Part shown: one piece after another, positions 1-11,262 of the stretch | Position numbering within the stretch: the stretch's first letter is position 1 | Layout of the letters: every line of letters starts with the position of its first letter | NCBI GenBank assembly: GCA_039105265.1 | Contig: JAPFFF010000017.1 | Location: 2,418,001 to 2,482,000, forward strand | Origin: Tritrichomonas musculus | Lineage: Eukaryota > Parabasalia > Tritrichomonadida > Tritrichomonadidae | Length of the DNA: 64,000 nt | Reading direction: 5' to 3' | Notes under the pieces: model-generated | Databases searched by the model: none | The model's input: only the letters and a program-made list of their open reading frames with translations | Told to the model about the DNA's origin: nothing | Translations under genes and position numbers: made by a program

Positions 1-3000
1 AGTAGGTTTACCATTAATCTGCCTTTTTATTACTTGACTATTTGGTTCATCGGAAGATAATATTTTTCTCTGAAAATCATCAAGGGGTGGAGCTTCTATT
101 TCGTTTGGTAAGTTTGTTCTCATATTTAAATTAGATCTCATTTTTTGATAAGCTGACTTTACAGATGTTCGTGAGTTTGTGAAATCACCAGATCTTAAAT
201 AATTCATATCATCGTTAAGGTCAAATTTTGAACTCGAATTATAACGGTTAGAATTTAAAGGAAGAATATTTTTCCCTTTTTTTTGCTCTGAGCTCTTTAT
301 GATGAAGAGAGAATCTTTTTGAGGTGGGCCTGATCGACTTACCTTTTGATTTCTTCTTCCATTAGCATAACTAGTTGCCAAAGCTCTACCTCTTCTTGGA
401 GATTTCTGTTCATCGTCGTCGTCATTTCTCTCATTTTTCTTAAAATTGCAAATTCCGAAGAAGTTATTGTTTCCATTTTGTCCATTCATGAACTTCGCCG
501 CTGTTTCAGGGTCGAATTGCACATATGGCGAATTAGCAATTAATGCTCTTAACTGTTCAGGTGTCAATTCAGGTTTTGGCTTTACTTTCTTCTTTTTCAA
601 CTCGGATCGATCAGGGAACTTAAACTTGAGGGGCTGGATTCGATACAAAGGGTCAGGGACCCAATCGGGGTCCTCTCTTGGGCATTTTGAGAACCACTCA
701 TAATTACAGCTATCGTCATCGGGGCACCCCTTCCGATAGGGCGTTATTGAGTGCTTCCTGAACCTCCCGTAACGAAGCCTGTTGTAAATGTCCTTGTCAG
801 CGAGTCCCGGGTAAAGCCTCCTCATCATTTCCTGCGTGATAACCGTTCCGTCGTTCATCATGAAGACAACTTTCTTGTTGGCAGGAAAATTAGGGTCATT
901 TGGGTCCATTGGTATGAAATTTCCATCGTCGTCGATGTAGCCTGGTCGGCCAATTCCTGTCACTTTTTTCGATGCATTTGGATTGATCGGTTTGAATGGA
1001 ATAAATTGACCATTCCGAAATACACCTTGTTGACCGTTTATTACACCAAAAGTGCCATCTGGTATCCCGCTGAAGTCCGCCTGGTCAGGGTCAATTGGAA
1101 TGAAGTTCCCTTCGGAGTCATAGTAGCCCGACCCTTTCTGTTGAAGTTGATCGTCTGTGAAAGGGATAAATTGGCCGTTTTTAAATATGCCTTTTTTGCC
1201 ATTGAAAAAGCCAACCGTTCCGTCAGGAATCTTGTCAAAAGGAATATCATCACCTTCAAATGCGATAAAGTTTCCTTCTTCATCGTAGTAACCGTTTGGT
1301 GCGTTGCTATCGGCTTCGTTTTCATCTGGAAAAATGTTGCCTTCAATAGGAATAAATTTGCCATTCTTAAAAATGCCACGGTGACCGTTTACTATTCCTA
1401 TTGTTCCATCTGGAACATTCGGGATTCCATCTTCCGGATTGAATGGAACAAAATTTCCATTGGCATCAAAGTAGCCAGTCTTGTTGTCTTCTTCATCTTC
1501 TTCACTTTTGTTCGGTACAAATTTGCCATCTTTGAATACACCAAGTTGACCGTTTATTATCATAACGGTTCCATCTGGAATGTCATCAGGGATGTTGTTC
1601 GGATCTACTGCTACAAACTTGCCATCCTTCGTAAAGTAGCCGTTCTGTGGCATGTCGCACTCACTCGGGTCTGTGGGAACAAACTTGCCGTCCTTGATGA
1701 CGCCTGTGACGCCATTCAGCACGATTGTTGTGCCTTCTGGAAGCGATGAAATAAGTTCGCTTACATCGGCATTGCTGTCGAAGGGATGAAAGTTCCCATC
1801 TTTGTCAAAATAGCCGTTTACTTTACTGCCATCCTTTTCGTTGCCTTCTTCTTCATCAGGAACAAACTTGCCATCGATGATTCGGCCCGTTTTCCCTTTG
1901 AATACAACAACTGTTCCTTCTGGCAGATCCGATGGAATCCCGTCATTTTCATTGAATTCAACAAAGTTTCCATTTGAATCAATGTAACCGTTTTTGCAAG
2001 GTACGAACTTTCCGTCTTGAAAAACACCCGGTTGACCGTTTATTATTCCAAAAGTGCCATCTGGGATGTCCTCGGGGATTCCTTTCTCTGGATCGAATTC
2101 GACAAACTTTCCGTTGATGAAGATTCCGTTTTTTGGAATTGAATTTGTATCGTTATTTTTTTGAATGACTTCGTCTGGATTAACTTCGACAAAGTTTCCA
2201 TCCTTGTCGTAATAGCCGAGCCTTCCGTCGACGTTTACAAGCTCAGCACCTGGTGGCACCAAGTTGCTGAGCTTGTCTTCATCAAACGGCACGAACTTGC
2301 CATCTTTGAAAATGCCTTTTTGGCCGTTAACAACCGCCAAAGTACCGTCCTTTATTTTTGAGGGATCGTCTATTTGATCCAATGGCACAAACTTTCCATC
2401 GATGAAGACTCCGTTCTGATCTTCATTTGGCACAAACTTGCCATCGATGAAGCGCCCTTCAACGCCGTTCACAAAAGCCTGTGTTCCATCTGGAATGACG
2501 CCTTTTGAAGGGTTGCACGGGATGAACTTTCCATCCTTAATGTAGCCTGGTTGACCGTTTAAAATGACAAAAGTGCCGTCAGGAAGTCCTTCTGGTATCC
2601 CTCCTGATGGATCGAATGGAATAAAGGCGCCATCTTTGAAGTAGCCAGTCTTCCCGTCATACTGAGAAGTGTCAACTTCGACAAATTTGCCACTTTTTAA
2701 GTAACCGATTTTTCCGTCAGAAATGACAAATTTGTTGTATTTGTACTCCTCAAATTCGTCTGGTTCTAAATCAGCATCAGTCACTGGTCCTCGTCTTGTA
2801 ACAAGCTCCGGAATACGCACTTTTTGCCTCCTTTTCATATCGGTTCTTGTTTCGAAATTATAAAGAGTAAAACCGTTTTTTATATTGATTTCTTTGTTGC
2901 TTCTTGCTCGCTTTTCGACCGATGAAAGTGACGAATTGGGGCGGCTGTTGAACGAGCCATCTATGATTAACTGCTCTTTGGCGGTTTCTATTCGGTTGCC

Positions 3001-4497
3001 CATGAAATTCTCTAGCTTTCTCGTTATGTGATCTCCCTTTGAAATAAACTTGTCAAATTTCTGAACTTCGATTCGTAATTGAGTCCTTTCTGTGATTCTT
3101 TCTTCTGTTTCATACTCGCCGATGAGCTTGATTGCAATTTCCATGATGTCGTACGTTAAATCTTCAACTAAAAGACATTGTGACTTAACGGTCGCTATTT
3201 CACTTTCTCTGTATACAAGATCTGTCTTCATTCGATTTAAATATGACTTAAGAGCGGTCGATTTCGTTTGTTGATTGGTTCTGATGATTTTAATTTGGTT
3301 CTCAAAATCAGTGGTTTTAACTTTTTGTGAAGTTTGGGAGATTTCTCTAAGCTCATTGATTAATGTAGGAAAAATTGCTTTTCGTCTTGAAATTGAGTTT
3401 TGTTGATCTATTGTCATTGGTGAAAATGGGTCTTGCTGGTTGTTTTTAAGAATGGTTTCCATATTATGCGCTGATTCAGATTCATCTTTTAGAAATTTTG
3501 TAAATAGCCTTTCTTGGACCATTTTTATTTGGTTAAATTGATTTTCTGTTAGGTTTTTCTCATTTAGTAATTGCGATTCTCGAGCATTTTGTAAATCATT
3601 GTTTAGAGAAGAAAATAAAGAAGAAGAGTTTTGTGATAAATTTGATATCTCTTGCTTTAAAAGCATCATTTCTTTTTCATAATCACCAATTTTCTTTCGA
3701 TATTCTTTTTCATTCCTGCATATTTGTTTTTTGACCATATTGTATGATTCTTGTGAATCATGAAGAATATCCATTTCATGCTCCATTTCTTCAATTTGTT
3801 TATTCATTATGGCTTCCTTTTTATGCGCAAGCTCTTTGGCTAATTTTATTTTTTTTGCTTTTTGAATTGCATCATATGAGTTTGTATCTGAAAAAGTGTT
3901 TGTATATTCTTGGAGTTCAAGTATTTTGTTTGAAAGTGAGCAGTTTTCGTTTGTAAGTGAATTGAGTTTACTTTGAGCTCGAAAAACATCATTTGTCATT
4001 TGCTCTAAGAGATCTGATCTATTTTGGTAATCATTTTTGGCATTTAAGTATATTTGTGAAAGTCTTGTTGCTTCAGGAGTCTCTTTATTAGTAAGGATTT
4101 CACGAAGAATGTTGCATAAATCGTTAGATAAATTTTCAAGCCCGTTTTCATTGCTATTAAAATTTTTAAAAATTGAGGGTATGTTTATTTCATCAGCAAT
4201 CATATCATCTGGTTTAAACATTTCTTGTTGGATTTTAACAATTCGAAGCCACTGATCAAGTAGCTGGGTTTCTCTTTCTCTTTGTTTTGATAATATTTCG
4301 CTGGTCTGAAGCGCATTATTAATACTATCTTTTGTGTATTTTATATCTTGTATAAAAAAAGAATCATTTTCAATCGGAACAGTTTTCTTTACTTCTTCAA
4401 ATTCTGATAGTTTGCTTTGAATGTTTGAGAAAATGTTATCAAAAGTATTTTGCGGTTCATGATAGGTAGTTGCCGCCAAAGCGGCTTTGTTTTTCAT
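1..4497 (-). CDS. Giant coiled-coil protein with tandem DGT/NG/DGKF repeats (partial, 3' end outside window)
   Basis: The minus strand is open from an ATG at 4497 to the window edge, 1499 codons without a stop, so the protein is longer than this. Residues about 1-570 are rich in Glu, Lys, Gln and Asn with heptad-like spacing and read as coiled coil. Residues about 580-1210 are some twenty degenerate tandem modules of roughly 20-30 residues that alternate two patterns: IPDGTxxxxNGxxGxFKDGKFVP, and GYYDxDGNFVPxxP. The C-terminal part after about residue 1210 is basic and low in complexity. The repeat resembles no family I can name; it lacks the MORN and WD signatures. A cytoskeletal or scaffold role is only a guess. 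It is divergent from the adenosine-specific kinase gene across a 0.9-kb AT-rich gap. The repeat region is clearly richer in G+C than the coiled-coil part. Confidence 0.8.
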   Translation of the reverse strand, partial: MKNKAALAATTYHEPQNTFDNIFSNIQSKLSEFEEVKKTVPIENDSFFIQDIKYTKDSINNALQTSEILSKQRERETQLLDQWLRIVKIQQEMFKPDDMIADEINIPSIFKNFNSNENGLENLSNDLCNILREILTNKETPEATRLSQIYLNAKNDYQNRSDLLEQMTNDVFRAQSKLNSLTNENCSLSNKILELQEYTNTFSDTNSYDAIQKAKKIKLAKELAHKKEAIMNKQIEEMEHEMDILHDSQESYNMVKKQICRNEKEYRKKIGDYEKEMMLLKQEISNLSQNSSSLFSSLNNDLQNARESQLLNEKNLTENQFNQIKMVQERLFTKFLKDESESAHNMETILKNNQQDPFSPMTIDQQNSISRRKAIFPTLINELREISQTSQKVKTTDFENQIKIIRTNQQTKSTALKSYLNRMKTDLVYRESEIATVKSQCLLVEDLTYDIMEIAIKLIGEYETEERITERTQLRIEVQKFDKFISKGDHITRKLENFMGNRIETAKEQLIIDGSFNSRPNSSLSSVEKRARSNKEINIKNGFTLYNFETRTDMKRRQKVRIPELVTRRGPVTDADLEPDEFEEYKYNKFVISDGKIGYLKSGKFVEVDTSQYDGKTGYFKDGAFIPFDPSGGIPEGLPDGTFVILNGQPGYIKDGKFIPCNPSKGVIPDGTQAFVNGVEGRFIDGKFVPNEDQNGVFIDGKFVPLDQIDDPSKIKDGTLAVVNGQKGIFKDGKFVPFDEDKLSNLVPPGAELVNVDGRLGYYDKDGNFVEVNPDEVIQKNNDTNSIPKNGIFINGKFVEFDPEKGIPEDIPDGTFGIINGQPGVFQDGKFVPCKNGYIDSNGNFVEFNENDGIPSDLPEGTVVVFKGKTGRIIDGKFVPDEEEGNEKDGSKVNGYFDKDGNFHPFDSNADVSELISSLPEGTTIVLNGVTGVIKDGKFVPTDPSECDMPQNGYFTKDGKFVAVDPNNIPDDIPDGTVMIINGQLGVFKDGKFVPNKSEEDEEDNKTGYFDANGNFVPFNPEDGIPNVPDGTIGIVNGHRGIFKNGKFIPIEGNIFPDENEADSNAPNGYYDEEGNFIAFEGDDIPFDKIPDGTVGFFNGKKGIFKNGQFIPFTDDQLQQKGSGYYDSEGNFIPIDPDQADFSGIPDGTFGVINGQQGVFRNGQFIPFKPINPNASKKVTGIGRPGYIDDDGNFIPMDPNDPNFPANKKVVFMMNDGTVITQEMMRRLYPGLADKDIYNRLRYGRFRKHSITPYRKGCPDDDSCNYEWFSKCPREDPDWVPDPLYRIQPLKFKFPDRSELKKKKVKPKPELTPEQLRALIANSPYVQFDPETAAKFMNGQNGNNNFFGICNFKKNERNDDDDEQKSPRRGRALATSYANGRRNQKVSRSGPPQKDSLFIIKSSEQKKGKNILPLNSNRYNSSSKFDLNDDMNYLRSGDFTNSRTSVKSAYQKMRSNLNMRTNLPNEIEAPPLDDFQRKILSSDEPNSQVIKRQINGKPT

Positions 4498-5406
4498 TGA
4501 TTTTGAAATAACGAAGGATTTGAAAAAGTTTGACTTTTGAGATAATTAATTTAAAAATTTAACGTGTAAAATTATAGAATTCAAAAATTGAATTGAAAGT
4601 TTTTGTAAATTTTGATTTTATTGTTTTACGAGTATATTGTATTTAAGTATAAGTATGCTAGAATAAATCCAATCCAACATTTATATTTCTTTGAAACAGC
4701 TAATATATATAATTATTTTAATAATATCTAATTAAATATATATATATATATATAAATTTAATCGAAAGGTATAATTTTGATTTAAGTCTCGGTACAAATT
4801 ATGTTGTTTTTTTAATCAATTATGTACTTACCAGCAATGAAATTAAAATCGGAATAAATTGTCAAAATTTCATCAACTCAGTCAGCAAGGGAGCAAAAAT
4901 TAAGATGAGTAGCAATAATTATTTAAGACAATATATATATATGTATGTATGTATTTATGAGTAATCTAATTTCATATTTGTTCATACAAGATGTGATCAA
5001 ACGAATTCACTTAGTTTAAGATAATTATTGAATATAATAATTTTATATAATAATTTTCAACAATTTCATTGTATTTGTTAAAATCTCATTGTTTCTTAAA
5101 AAAGTAATAAGCTATTTTTATAAAAAAAAATATTTAACGTTTCGATATTTGTGATTTTATGGTTCATTTCATTAGCCATCATATTTTGTTCTGCATTGTT
5201 ACTTACTAATTTTCTGCTTTTTATGTCAAACTTGGGGTATTTTTAACAATTATGATTTAAAAATATATATTATGCACATATTCGTATATTAATACGGTTT
5301 CATCAATGATTAATCATTTTTATTGAATATTTAAAAAGATATAATAGAAATTATATATGATTTATATAAATTATTGAAATGAATTGACCTTTGATGCAGC
5401 CAAAAC
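4498..5406. other. AT-rich divergent intergenic region
   Basis: This gap separates two divergent genes and presumably holds both promoters. It contains simple repeats: an (AT)n run near 4738-4754 and a TATATATATGTATGTATGTAT-type run near 4930-4952. No RNA gene or clear initiator consensus was seen. Confidence 0.6.
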
Positions 5407-5898
5407 ATGTCAGTTCAACTCGAACTCGTCCAAGTCGAAAATCCAAACGAACTTAACCTTATCTTTGGACAATCACATTTTATCAAAACTGTTGAAGATC
5501 TTTATGAATGCCTCGTCCAATCTTGCCCAGGAATCAAATTTGGAATTGCATTTTGTGAAGCAAGTGGACCATGCTTAATCCGTACAGAAGGTAACGATAA
5601 TGAACTTGTTACTCTCGCAACAAAGAATGCTGAAAAAATCGCATGTGGTCACAGTTTTATTATTTTCATGAAAGACGCATTCCCAGTCAATGTATTGAAA
5701 TCCGTTCAATCTGTTACTGAGATAGTTAACATTTTTGCAGCTACAGCTAACCCACTTCAAGTTGTCGTCGCTAAATCTGAACAAGGACGTGGTGTAATGG
5801 GAGTTATTGACGGATTTGCTCCAAAAGGAGTTGAAACTGCTGAAGACAAACAAAAGAGAACTAAATTCTTAAGAGATATTCATTACAAACTTCAGTAA
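5407..5898 (+). CDS. Adenosine-specific kinase (prokaryote-type, DUF355/Adenosine_kin family)
   Basis: This 163-residue protein matches the small archaeal/bacterial family described as adenosine-specific kinases along its whole length. The family hallmarks are all present in order: GQSHFIKTVEDLYE near residues 21-34, GIKFGIAFCEASGPCL near 43-58, an EGNDxELxxLA stretch, a GHSFIIFMKDAFPVNVL block, IFAATANPLQVVVA, and a terminal QGRGVMGVIDGFAPKGVE segment. Start and length agree with the family norm, and the MSVQLELVxVExP opening is typical. The family transfers phosphate to adenosine in biochemical work on archaeal members, so a role in purine salvage is likely in a host that cannot make purines. 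Its G+C and codon use are better than its surroundings, which suggests strong expression. The stop sits in a TAAA, the poly(A) signal reported for trichomonads. The family is rare in eukaryotes, so lateral transfer is likely. Confidence 0.93.
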   Translation: MSVQLELVQVENPNELNLIFGQSHFIKTVEDLYECLVQSCPGIKFGIAFCEASGPCLIRTEGNDNELVTLATKNAEKIACGHSFIIFMKDAFPVNVLKSVQSVTEIVNIFAATANPLQVVVAKSEQGRGVMGVIDGFAPKGVETAEDKQKRTKFLRDIHYKLQ

Positions 5899-6368
5899 AT
5901 TTTCTTTTTTCGTTAAATTTAATATTTTTTTTTTTTTTTTTTTTCTTTTATTTGATATGGTATTTTTCCTTTTTAGTTTTTAAGCTATAAAGTAGGAATA
6001 TTGTAATTGCAATTAATGAATTACTTTTTAACTACTCTGATTTTAATTTCAAATTGTCAACTAAAGTGTTTTATTATGACAAACGCATTGTTTCATGAGT
6101 AATTTTTTGAAATCTTAAAATATAATTTGGAATCAATTCGTGTGGAATTGAAAGGCAAAATAGTATTGATGGAAAAACATCAACTACTTTTAATGAATTT
6201 GTTTATGCAGAAAAATGGATCAAAATTAAATATATTTTGCTTTAAATACTTCCATTCATATCAATAATGTCAAATATATCATATATGTAAGGTAAAGTTA
6301 AATTATAAAAGGCTAATCACGATAAATCTGAATTTTGCATCAGGAAAAAAGTCAAAGCAAAATATTTA
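5899..6368. other. AT-rich spacer
   Basis: This is the 3' flank of the adenosine-specific kinase gene with a long T tract (about 5927-5945). No gene or RNA is recognisable before the repeat array begins. Confidence 0.5.
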
Positions 6369-6867
6369 AAAGTGCAAGAAGTGCGAGAACTAAAATAACG
6401 TATTTTTTGTTTTAAAAAAAGATTGATTTTTCAAAAAATAATTCGTTAGCCTTATGATTTTTTTAATAAAATAAAGTATATAATTGATTTTGTATATTAT
6501 ATATCAGTATCGCACTATTTGAAAGTTCATACGTTGAAATTCAAATTTTACATATTTTGAAGAATATGATTGAAGTTGAAATAATATTGATTATTTATTC
6601 ATTTTATCATATTCTAAATAGAATTATTGATATAATTTCTAATTAATATATATATAATATTATAATATAAATAAGATAAATTTATTTTAGCAAAAAAATT
6701 ATAGAAAACATAAATATCTAGCTATAATATTAATTTTATCGGGATAACTATTTTATATTAGAATTATATTATATTGTATGATATTATATTATGATTATTT
6801 ATAAATCCGCTCGATGGGCGTAGTTTTATTTTTTTATTCACAAAAAGTTAAAAAAGAATTGAGTTGA

Positions 6868-6938
6868 AATGTTCGTTAGGCTTAAATCCCCTCAAAATTC
6901 AATGCAATGTTCGTTAGGCTTAAATCCCCTCAAAATTC
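6868..6938. repeat. Short tandem duplication inside module A
   Basis: A 30-base segment starting GTTCGTTAGGC and ending CCTCAAAATTC occurs twice with a 38-base period. It recurs in units 2 and 3 (about 8499-8569 and 10130-10200). It is one of the few G+C-containing patches of the module. Confidence 0.85.
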
Positions 6939-7494
6939 TGTACAAATTCCGTTATATAATATTTTATTAATATTTCTTAAATATCAGTAAATTAAAAATA
7001 AATAAAATGTAATATATAATTTTTGGACGAAATTTATTTTAAAAAATATTTATTTTATCTTGAAATAGCAAACAGGGGACAGATCTTATCTTCAATAATT
7101 TTATAAATCTATTTTCACACTTTATACGCTTAAATACTTTCATTAAATTAAATAATAATCTAATAATAACAGACCATTATAATAAACAAGACTAAAATAA
7201 TTAATTATCAAGAATTTCAGATTATATCTTTATAAACCATGCATTATAGAGGTGCGAGAACTACCTTTGGTTAACCAATTTATTTCAAATTTAGATATTT
7301 ATTTATACAGGTAAAATAATGTATAATTAATGTATAATTTTTTAATTTGGTTCGCTACGAGTAATATTATATTGATTTTAAAATTGAATATGAGAAAAAA
7401 AAAAATCAAATTTTTATTTCTAAAAAAAAAAAAAAAAGAGCACCAAATACTTTGTTTTTTAAGGTAATTTTTATATTTGTTTACATAAAAAAAT

Positions 7495-7742
7495 TTAAGG
7501 TACAAATCCAGTACGTTTAGTAACCGCAATTTTTTTTGACATTCTCAAAGAATAAAATGACATGTTAAATAAAAAACGATTATTTTCATACATTTCATAT
7601 AACATGTCATAATGTTTATTTAAATTGTAAAATAAGTGTCAAAAACAAACCTAGTCAATTTAAACTTTTTCAGAGACATGCAACTATTCAAATAATAAAC
7701 GTTCTCCTACTCAAAAAATAACGTACTGGATTTGTACCTTAA
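7495..7742 (-). mobile_element. 248-bp TTAA-flanked MITE (family 1), in array unit 1
   Basis: Inverted ends TTAAGGTACAAATCC and its complement lie 248 bp apart, and TTAA is at both ends. The same element occurs free-standing at 50432 and 60939, so it is a separate family that inserted into module B before the array expanded. Confidence 0.9.
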
Positions 7743-9125
7743 ATATTCACATTTTTAACTTTTGTAATCGTTGAACAATTAAAGGATTTCAATATTAGAA
7801 AATTATACAAACAAAGAATATAGCATAAAATGATCAATTATTACTAATATCAATGATATTATTTGATAATTCATAAATTAAACTATTTACTTGGTTAAGA
7901 ATTACGATTATGATAAAAAGATTTTCAAAAATATGTTTTATTGTTGTCATTTGACAAATAACTGATATTTAATTGGTTTAATAATTATTTCTCTAATGAA
8001 TAATGCAAGAAGTGCGAGAACTAAAATAACGTATTTTTTGTTTTAAAAAAAGATTGATTTTTCAAAAAATAATTCGTTAGCCTTATGATTTTTTTAATAA
8101 AATAAAGTATATAATTGATTTTGTATATTATATATCAGTATCGCACTATTTGAAAGTTCATACGTTGAAATTCAAATTTTACATATTTTGAAGAATATGA
8201 TTGAAGTTGAAATAATATTGATTATTTATTCATTTTATCATATTCTAAATAGAATTATTGATATAATTTCTAATTAATATATATATAATATTATAATATA
8301 AATAAGATAAATTTATTTTAGCAAAAAAATTATAGAAAACATAAATATCTAGCTATAATATTAATTTTATCGGGATAACTATTTTATATTAGAATTATAT
8401 TATATTGTATGATATTATATTATGATTATTTATAAATCCGCTCGATGGGCGTAGTTTTATTTTTTTATTCACAAAAAGTTAAAAAAGAATTGAGTTGAAA
8501 TGTTCGTTAGGCTTAAATCCCCTCAAAATTCAATGCAATGTTCGTTAGGCTTAAATCCCCTCAAAATTCTGTACAAATTCCGTTATATAATATTTTATTA
8601 ATATTTCTTAAATATCAGTAAATTAAAAATAAATAAAATGTAATATATAATTTTTGGACGAAATTTATTTTAAAAAATATTTATTTTATCTTGAAATAGC
8701 AAACAGGGGACAGATCTTATCTTCAATAATTTTATAAATCTATTTTCACACTTTATACGCTTAAATACTTTCATTAAATTAAATAATAATCTAATAATAA
8801 CAGACCATTATAATAAACAAGACTAAAATAATTAATTATCAAGAATTTCAGATTATATCTTTATAAACCATGCATTATAGAGGTGCGAGAACTACCTTTG
8901 GTTAACCAATTTATTTCAAATTTAGATATTTATTTATACAGGTAAAATAATGTATAATTAATGTATAATTTTTTAATTTGGTTCGCTACGAGTAATATTA
9001 TATTGATTTTAAAATTGAATATGAGAAAAAAAAAAATCAAATTTTTATTTCTAAAAAAAAAAAAAAAAGAGCACCAAATACTTTGTTTTTTAAGGTAATT
9101 TTTATATTTGTTTACATAAAAAAAT

Positions 9126-9373
9126 TTAAGGTACAAATCCAGTACGTTTAGTAACCGCAATTTTTTTTGACATTCTCAAAGAATAAAATGACATGTTAAA
9201 TAAAAAACGATTATTTTCATACATTTCATATAACATGTCATAATGTTTATTTAAATTGTAAAATAAGTGTCAAAAACAAACCTAGTCAATTTAAACTTTT
9301 TCAGAGACATGCAACTATTCAAATAATAAACGTTCTCCTACTCAAAAAATAACGTACTGGATTTGTACCTTAA
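9126..9373 (-). mobile_element. 248-bp TTAA-flanked MITE (family 1), in array unit 2
   Basis: This is the second copy, exactly 1631 bp from the first, with the same ends and orientation. It was carried by duplication of the unit and is not an independent insertion. Confidence 0.9.
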
Positions 9374-9638
9374 ATATTCACATTTTTAACTTTTGTAATC
9401 GTTGAACAATTAAAGGATTTCAATATTAGAAAATTATACAAACAAAGAATATAGCATAAAATGATCAATTATTACTAATATCAATGATATTATTTGATAA
9501 TTCATAAATTAAACTATTTACTTGGTTAAGAATTACGATTATGATAAAAAGATTTTCAAAAATATGTTTTATTGTTGTCATTTGACAAATAACTGATATT
9601 TAATTGGTTTAATAATTATTTCTCTAATGAATAATGCA

Positions 9639-11262
9639 AGAAGTGCGAGAACTAAAATAACGTATTTTTTGTTTTAAAAAAAGATTGATTTTTCAAAAAA
9701 TAATTCGTTAGCCTTATGATTTTTTTAATAAAATAAAGTATATAATTGATTTTGTATATTATATATCAGTATCGCACTATTTGAAAGTTCATACGTTGAA
9801 ATTCAAATTTTACATATTTTGAAGAATATGATTGAAGTTGAAATAATATTGATTATTTATTCATTTTATCATATTCTAAATAGAATTATTGATATAATTT
9901 CTAATTAATATATATATAATATTATAATATAAATAAGATAAATTTATTTTAGCAAAAAAATTATAGAAAACATAAATATCTAGCTATAATATTAATTTTA
10001 TCGGGATAACTATTTTATATTAGAATTATATTATATTGTATGATATTATATTATGATTATTTATAAATCCGCTCGATGGGCGTAGTTTTATTTTTTTATT
10101 CACAAAAAGTTAAAAAAGAATTGAGTTGAAATGTTCGTTAGGCTTAAATCCCCTCAAAATTCAATGCAATGTTCGTTAGGCTTAAATCCCCTCAAAATTC
10201 TGTACAAATTCCGTTATATAATATTTTATTAATATTTCTTAAATATCAGTAAATTAAAAATAAATAAAATGTAATATATAATTTTTGGACGAAATTTATT
10301 TTAAAAAATATTTATTTTATCTTGAAATAGCAAACAGGGGACAGATCTTATCTTCAATAATTTTATAAATCTATTTTCACACTTTATACGCTTAAATACT
10401 TTCATTAAATTAAATAATAATCTAATAATAACAGACCATTATAATAAACAAGACTAAAATAATTAATTATCAAGAATTTCAGATTATATCTTTATAAACC
10501 ATGCATTATTCATTAGAGAAATAATTATTAAACCAATTAAATATCAGTTATTTGTCAAATGACAACAATAAAACATATTTTTGAAAATCTTTTTATCATA
10601 ATCGTAATTCTTAACCAAGTAAATAGTTTAATTTATGAATTATCAAATAATATCATTGATATTAGTAATAATTGATCATTTTATGCTATATTCTTTGTTT
10701 GTATAATTTTCTAATATTGAAATCCTTTAATTGTTCAACGATTACAAAAGTTAAAAATGTGAATATTTAAGGTACAAATCCAGTACGTTATTTTTTGAGT
10801 AGGAGAACGTTTATTATTTGAATAGTTGCATGTCTCTGAAAAAGTTTAAATTGACTAGGTTTGTTTTTGACACTTATTTTACAATTTAAATAAACATTAT
10901 GACATGTTATATGAAATGTATGAAAATAATCGTTTTTTATTTAACATGTCATTTTATTCTTTGAGAATGTCAAAAAAAATTGCGGTTACTAAACGTACTG
11001 GATTTGTACCTTAAATTTTTTTATGTAAACAAATATAAAAATTACCTTAAAAAACAAAGTATTTGGTGCTCTTTTTTTTTTTTTTTTTAGAAATAAAAAT
11101 TTGATTTTTTTTTTTCTCATATTCAATTTTAAAATCAATATAATATTACTCGTAGCGAACCAAATTAAAAAATTATACATTAATTATACATTATTTTACC
11201 TGTATAAATAAATATCTAAATTTGAAATAAATTGGTTAACCAAAGGTAGTTCTCGCACCTCT
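9639..11262. mobile_element. Canonical 1.62-kb non-autonomous TIR element (third unit of array)
   Basis: Read alone, the third unit is a standard short transposon: it opens with AGAAGTGCGAGAACTA and closes with its inverted counterpart, one mismatch in 16. Units 1 and 2 have the same left end, but their right half is flipped so that the right terminal repeat lies in the middle of the unit. The flip points lie in TGCATTAT and ATAATGCA, which are inverted copies of one another. Confidence 0.65.
10767..11014 (+). mobile_element. 248-bp TTAA-flanked MITE (family 1), in inverted module B
   Basis: This is the third copy, in the opposite orientation because the whole of module B is flipped here. 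The TTAA tetramers lie at 10767-10770 and 11011-11014. Confidence 0.9.

Noticed and set aside
751-1749. A 332-codon plus-strand frame opposite the giant gene
   Set aside because: It is the antisense of the tandem repeat region. The minus strand is open for 1499 codons with a clear repeat pattern, and this frame has no domain of its own.
6868-6938. Direct repeat with short spacer, considered as a CRISPR-like array
   Set aside because: Only two copies exist with an 8-base spacer, in a eukaryotic transposon-like context and without cas genes.
7299-7529. 76-codon minus-strand frame repeated in the three array units
   Set aside because: It is Phe/Ile/Lys/Asn low-complexity translation of A/T runs and ends inside the nested MITE. 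Its repetition comes from the DNA repeat.
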